Assembly: GCA_045648985.1 (NCBI GenBank) | Contig: JAZROZ010000022.1 | Coordinates: 1-24,983, forward strand | DNA from: SIG437 sp045648985 | GTDB taxonomy: Bacteria; Bacillota; Clostridia; UBA1381; UBA9506 | Direction: 5' to 3' | DNA: 24,983 nucleotides | In this document: piece after piece, positions 21,642-24,983 of the stretch | How positions within the stretch are numbered: the stretch's first letter is position 1 | How the letters are laid out: every line of letters starts with the position of its first letter | The notes under the pieces: model-generated | What the model was told of the DNA's origin: nothing | Databases searched by the model: none | The model's input: the letters and a program-made list of their open reading frames with translations, nothing else | Program-made: the position numbers and the translations under genes

Positions 21642-21702
21642 TTCGGTTATTTGGCGATTTTGTATTGACAAAATTGAAAATTTATGCTACAATATAACCG
21701 AA
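21642..21702. promoter_or_regulatory. Inverted repeat flanking the radical SAM promoter, candidate operator pair
   Basis: TTCGGTTAT (21642-21650) and its exact reverse complement ATAACCGAA (21694-21702) bracket the promoter, one arm upstream of the -35 and one at the start site. The centres are 52 bp apart, about five helical turns, so two half-sites could be bridged by one regulator. Alternatively it is chance in AT-rich DNA. Confidence 0.4.
21665..21693 (+). promoter_or_regulatory. Promoter of the radical SAM unit
   Basis: TTGACA (21665-21670), a 17-bp spacer and TACAAT (21688-21693). The start would fall near 21700, leaving a leader of about 150 bases. Confidence 0.85.
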
Positions 21703-21850
21703 GATTAGGTGCGAGGATAACACCTTTATAAAGAAATCCCAATGGAAGATATGCCCTTGTGCTTCGGCACGAGGGTTTCATTGTTTTTAGCAGGGGAAAC
21801 AAATGAAGACTAAGTGGGAATAATATTTTAAAAAAGGCGTCAGGATGAGA
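21700..21850 (+). ncRNA. Structured leader of the radical SAM gene
   Basis: Visible stems are AGGTG/CACCT (21707-21725), a 9-bp hairpin with a TTCG tetraloop (21754-21775), and TTCATTGTTT pairing with AAACAAATGAA with one bulged A (21777-21807). CAATG (21740-21744) can instead pair with CATTG (21779-21783), and TCCCA (21737) with TGGGA (21815), which would exclude the third stem. This looks like a two-state leader, but no terminator is seen and no known riboswitch class matches to my eye. Confidence 0.45.
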
Positions 21851-21851
21851 T

Positions 21852-22682
21852 ATGTATAAAAAGGTTTATGTAGAAATTACCAATATATGTAATATGAACT
21901 GCTCTTTTTGTCATGGTCACAAACGCGAGATGCGTCAGATGACTAAAGAAGAGTTTGCGTATATTTTAAGCAAGCTGACAGGACATACCAAATACATTTA
22001 TTATCATTTAATGGGGGAACCTCTTACCCATCCGCAGCTATGTGAATTTATTAAACTGGCAGGTGCACATGGGTATAAATCTATTCTGACCACCAACGGC
22101 ACGCTTTTATCAAAGCGTCGTGATGAGCTTTTAGGCACAGGTGTGCACAAGGTAAATATATCTATGCATAGCTTTGAAGAAAGCAATAAAAATGACCACA
22201 TAAGGTATATACAAAGCCTTGCTGATTTTGCAAAAAGTGCGACAGATATGGGAACTATCGTGGTTTTTCGTCTTTGGAACAAGGGCACAGATAACGGCAA
22301 AAATGGTTTAGCGCTTGATGTCTTAAAACAAAATATATCGGGCGACTACCAAAAAAATACTCACGGCATCAAAATTCGTGATAAAATTTTTGTTGAATTT
22401 GGAGAGCGGTTCGACTGGCCCGACGAAAAAGCAGAAATTAAGGGAGACAGATTTTTTTGCTATGGGCTAAAAGACCAATTTGGTATTTTGGCTGACGGTA
22501 CTGTTGTTCCTTGCTGTCTTGACAGTGATGGCTTAATTAACCTTGGCAATATTTTTAGCGAAGATATAGAGAAAATCCTGTCTTCAAAAAGAGCACTTGA
22601 TATTGTCCGGGGATTTAGGTGCGGTAAGGCATCCGAAGACCTTTGCAGAAGATGTGGCTATGCACAGCGATTTGTGCATTAA
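21852..22682 (+). CDS. Radical SAM protein with SPASM-like C-terminal cysteines
   Basis: A 276-residue iron-sulfur enzyme. The motif C-N-M-N-C-S-F-C (residues 13-20) is the CxxxCxxC site for the SAM-binding 4Fe-4S cluster. Then H-L-M-G-E-P-L-T-H-P (the GGE-like motif) and L-T-T-N-G-T-L-L follow. The C-terminal part has C-C-L-D, then L-G-N-I-F and a later C-G-x8-C-x2-C, which resembles the SPASM/twitch region that binds auxiliary clusters. Such proteins often modify peptides or act as anaerobic maturases, but no precursor peptide, target sulfatase or partner is adjacent, so the substrate is unknown. AGGA lies six bases before the ATG. It is the only gene of its transcription unit. Confidence 0.87.
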   Translation: MYKKVYVEITNICNMNCSFCHGHKREMRQMTKEEFAYILSKLTGHTKYIYYHLMGEPLTHPQLCEFIKLAGAHGYKSILTTNGTLLSKRRDELLGTGVHKVNISMHSFEESNKNDHIRYIQSLADFAKSATDMGTIVVFRLWNKGTDNGKNGLALDVLKQNISGDYQKNTHGIKIRDKIFVEFGERFDWPDEKAEIKGDRFFCYGLKDQFGILADGTVVPCCLDSDGLINLGNIFSEDIEKILSSKRALDIVRGFRCGKASEDLCRRCGYAQRFVH

Positions 22683-22724
22683 AAACGAGGTTTTTAGAGA
22701 AAATAAAAAAATTTTAAAAAAGTA

Positions 22725-22753
22725 TTGACATTTGAATTTAAAAGAAGTATAAT
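22725..22753 (+). promoter_or_regulatory. Promoter of the T-box unit
   Basis: TTGACA (22725-22730), a 17-bp spacer and TATAAT (22748-22753), both perfect consensus. A strong promoter like this is typical where a downstream attenuator sets output. Confidence 0.92.
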
Positions 22754-22759
22754 ATCTTT

Positions 22760-23041
22760 AAAATTTGAATATCACAAAGAACGACTGTGACGAAGACGGT
22801 CGGATTGCAAGGTTTTGAGAGAGTTGCCGGTTGGTGCGAGGCAATGACGGAGCTTTCCAATGACCCATCACTTCTGAGTCGGAGGACCGAAAGTGAAAGC
22901 GAGTAGATTCCTTCCGTAATGCTGCGTAAAAGCAAAGGGCTTGTTAGAGCTCGGTAAGTGACGGAAATATTTTCCGTAATTTGAGTGGTACCGCGGGTTT
23001 ATTAACTCGTCTCAAAAGATTATTTTGAGACGGGTTTTTTG
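22760..23041 (+). ncRNA. T-box riboswitch, probably isoleucine (AUC specifier)
   Basis: Stem I is recognisable. The base is CGACT/AGTCG (22782-22786 with 22877-22881), then GAAG/CTTC (22792-22795 with 22871-22874). The AGAGAG element is at 22818-22823, and the GGTTGGTGCGAG apical loop at 22829-22840. Aligned to other T-boxes by the CTTCTGAG K-turn strand, the specifier is ATC (22867-22869) followed by A, read as isoleucine. The T-box sequence TGAGTGGTACCGCGG is at 22982-22996. Its TGGT would pair with an ACCA tRNA end, which fits tRNA-Ile. A terminator follows. Uncharged tRNA would stabilise the antiterminator and allow the downstream synthetase gene to be transcribed. Confidence 0.93.
23006..23040 (+). 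terminator. T-box conditional terminator
   Basis: CTCGTCTCAAAA (23006-23017) pairs with TTTTGAGACGGG (23023-23034) around a 5-base loop, then TTTTTT. The 5' arm can pair instead with the GAGT before the T-box sequence to form the antiterminator. Confidence 0.93.
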
Positions 23042-23089
23042 TTTTATTCAAACTTCGTAAAATTTGCGAAAATGAAAGGAGACAAAACA

Positions 23090-24983
23090 ATGGATTACAA
23101 TTTAAAGGAGGTCGCAGGCAGAATCAAAGACCTGCGCGAAGCAAAAGGATTTACAGAAGAAGAGCTCGCTAAGCTCTGTGGCGTATCTGTAGATGAATAC
23201 AAGGTTTTAGAGATGGGCGAAACGGATTTTTCCTTCACATTTATCTATAAATGCGCTAAGGCGTGCAAAGTTGAGGTTGTTGATATTTTAGAGGGCACAA
23301 GCTCGACTTTAAAATCATATGCTATCGCAAGAAAAGGCGAAGGTCTTAAGATTGTAAAAAAACACGGTGTCGAGTACAACAACTTAGCACCTAAGTTTAA
23401 AGATAAGCTCGCAGAGCCGTTTTTAGTTAAATTCCCATATCTTGAAGAAGAGCAAAACGCACCGATTAAGCTCGATTCTCATAACGGTCAGGAATTTGAC
23501 GTTATCGTAAAAGGCTCACTTAAAGTTCAGGTTGGCAATCACGTAGAGGTGCTAAATGAGGGCGACTCTATTTTCTATAACAGTACAATTCCGCACGGAA
23601 TGATTGCAGCATCAAGGGGTGGCTGCGAATTCCACGCAGTTGTTTTAAATCCGCAGGAGGTACGTCTGGGCGAAGATTATCCCGAAGCGCCGTATGTAGC
23701 AGAAAAGGCTTCGGTAAAGGAAGCTTCAGGTAAAACTGTAGCAGATAATTTCATCGAATCGTCATACGATGAAAATGGTGTGTTCAGCGGTATCAAATTC
23801 AAGAATGACGATTCGTTCAATTTCGCATTTGACTGTGTGGATGCTATCGCAGAAAAGAACCCGGATAAGCTCGCTATGATGTGGGTTGCTAATGACAAAT
23901 CTGATAAGAGATTTACATTCAGTGATATGAAGAAATATTCTGCAAAAACTGCAAACTATTTTGAATCGCTCGGCATCAAAAAAGGCGATACTGTAATGCT
24001 CGTTTTAAAAAGACATTATCAGTTCTGGTTTTCGATGCTTGCACTTCATAAAATCGGCGCTATCGCAATCCCTGCAACAAATCAGCTTGTTGAACACGAT
24101 TTTGATTACAGATACAAAGCAGCAAGAGTAAAAGCTGTTGTATGTACTGCAGATGGAGATGTATCGCTTGAAGCCGAAAAGGCAGCAGTAAACTATCCCG
24201 GTATGGTAAAAATCATGGTTGGCGGTAATAAAGAAGGCTGGCACGATTTCAATGTTGAGATGGAACGCTTCAGCACGCACTTTGACCGCACAGAAAATAC
24301 TCCTTGTGGTAATGATCCAATGCTTATGCTCTTTACATCAGGAACAACAGGATATCCAAGAATCGCAACACACTCATACAAATACGCTCTCGGTCATTAT
24401 CCTACAGCAAAGCATTGGCACAATGTAAATCCTGACGGACTTCACTTTACAATCTCTGATACAGGTTGGGGTAAAGCTCTTTGGGGTAAGCTCTACGGAC
24501 AATGGCTCTGTGAAGCGGCACAGTTCACTTATGACTTTGACAGATTCCATTCGGAAGATATCTTACCAATGTTTGCAAAATATAATATCACAACATTCTG
24601 CGCACCGCCTACAATGTATCGTTTCTTTATCAAGGAAGATTTGTCAAAGTATGACCTTTCTTCTATCGAGTATGCAACAACTGCAGGCGAGGCACTCAAT
24701 CCTGAAGTATTCAATCAGTTTAAAAAGGCAACAGGTCTTACCATTATGGAAGGCTTCGGTCAGACAGAAACCACACTTTCGATTGCAAACTTTGTTGGTT
24801 CCACACCGAAAATCGGTTCAATGGGCAGACCCAGTCCTCTTTATGATGTGGTTGTTCTTGATCCTGATGGTAACGAATGTAAAATCGGTGATACGGGAGA
24901 AATCTGCATCCGCACAAAAGAAGGAGCTCCTAACGGACTGTTTATCGGTTACTATCTTGATGAAGAAAAGACCAATGAGGTAT
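23090..24983 (+). CDS. XRE-cupin-acyl-CoA synthetase fusion, 3' end beyond the window
   Basis: At least 631 residues; the frame is open to the window end. Residues about 5-65 form an XRE helix-turn-helix (R-I-K-D-L-R-E-A-K-G, then L-A-K-L-C-G-V-S). Residues about 120-188 form a cupin (G-S-L-K-V-Q-V-G, then G-D-S-I-F-Y, then P-H-G). From about 220 an adenylate-forming acyl-CoA synthetase follows, with T416-S-G-T-T-G421 and E-G-F-G-Q-T-E-T. The W-G-K-L-Y-G-Q-W segment and overall pattern resemble the acetyl/medium-chain (MACS) branch. It activates an organic acid to its CoA ester through an acyl-AMP. AAAGGAG lies before the ATG, and the T-box controls it. The N-terminal half could make it autoregulatory or sense its substrate; this is inferred. 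Confidence 0.85.
   Translation, partial: MDYNLKEVAGRIKDLREAKGFTEEELAKLCGVSVDEYKVLEMGETDFSFTFIYKCAKACKVEVVDILEGTSSTLKSYAIARKGEGLKIVKKHGVEYNNLAPKFKDKLAEPFLVKFPYLEEEQNAPIKLDSHNGQEFDVIVKGSLKVQVGNHVEVLNEGDSIFYNSTIPHGMIAASRGGCEFHAVVLNPQEVRLGEDYPEAPYVAEKASVKEASGKTVADNFIESSYDENGVFSGIKFKNDDSFNFAFDCVDAIAEKNPDKLAMMWVANDKSDKRFTFSDMKKYSAKTANYFESLGIKKGDTVMLVLKRHYQFWFSMLALHKIGAIAIPATNQLVEHDFDYRYKAARVKAVVCTADGDVSLEAEKAAVNYPGMVKIMVGGNKEGWHDFNVEMERFSTHFDRTENTPCGNDPMLMLFTSGTTGYPRIATHSYKYALGHYPTAKHWHNVNPDGLHFTISDTGWGKALWGKLYGQWLCEAAQFTYDFDRFHSEDILPMFAKYNITTFCAPPTMYRFFIKEDLSKYDLSSIEYATTAGEALNPEVFNQFKKATGLTIMEGFGQTETTLSIANFVGSTPKIGSMGRPSPLYDVVVLDPDGNECKIGDTGEICIRTKEGAPNGLFIGYYLDEEKTNEV

Noticed and set aside
22681..22695. 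Terminator after the radical SAM gene
   Set aside because: AAAAAC-GAG-GTTTTT is only a six-pair AT-rich hairpin; too weak to call.
22865..22870. T-box specifier read as Pro (CCA), His (CAU) or Ser (UCA)
   Set aside because: Shifted frames do not keep the usual distance to the K-turn strand and the following purine. AUC does, but this was judged by eye.

Overview
The window looks like a low-GC, endospore-forming member of the Clostridia, probably an anaerobe from a gut or rumen lineage. The reasons are the Clostridia-style division and cell wall (dcw) order with DUF881 and small basic protein genes, a BofA-type sporulation protein, a MurE with a meso-diaminopimelate-type signature, strong AGGAGG ribosome binding sites, TTGACA/TATAAT promoters, and a T-box leader. 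No rRNA, tRNA, insertion sequence or CRISPR array is visible. The species cannot be named from sequence alone.

Region 1 (1-184) has no gene. It holds two inverted repeats and a strong terminator. Region 2 (185-4027, minus strand) carries a yaaL/bofA pair and, upstream of it, a GntR regulator - ABC ATPase - ABC permease operon with its own consensus promoter and a palindrome between promoter and ribosome binding site.

Region 3 (4139-19123, plus strand) is the dcw cluster: mraZ, rsmH, ftsL-like, class B PBP with two PASTA domains, murE, murF, mraY, ftsW, murG, murA, ftsQ/divIB, DUF881, sbp, ftsZ. It starts at a consensus promoter followed by three 10-bp direct repeats that fit a MraZ operator, and ends at a terminator after ftsZ. 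The genes make lipid II (MurE, MurF, MraY, MurG, with MurA for the first step), polymerise and cross-link it at the septum (FtsW plus PBP), and build the divisome (FtsL, FtsQ, FtsZ). murB, murC, murD and ftsA are not in the cluster. ftsZ has its own probable promoter, and murA has a hairpin leader.

Region 4 (19125-20740) has a guaA gene coding only the ATP-pyrophosphatase half of GMP synthase, then a hairpin-dense spacer and a free-standing four-helix bundle (S23/IVS-type) gene.

Region 5 (20805-24983) is the most regulatory part. Three consecutive transcription units each have a consensus-like promoter and a long structured leader. (a) A folded RNA of about 220 nt ends in a terminator with a competing antiterminator, 17 nt before a SLOG/DUF1273-like gene. 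(b) A structured leader and a promoter flanked by a 9-bp inverted repeat precede a small radical SAM/SPASM-like protein. (c) A canonical T-box, with isoleucine (AUC) as the best-reading specifier, precedes an unusual XRE-cupin-acyl-CoA synthetase fusion that runs off the window end. The first and third are the best candidates for something little described: a nucleotide-sensing-fold protein under an unassigned riboswitch-like RNA, and an isoleucine-responsive acyl-CoA synthetase that may feed branched-chain amino acid synthesis from branched short-chain acids.
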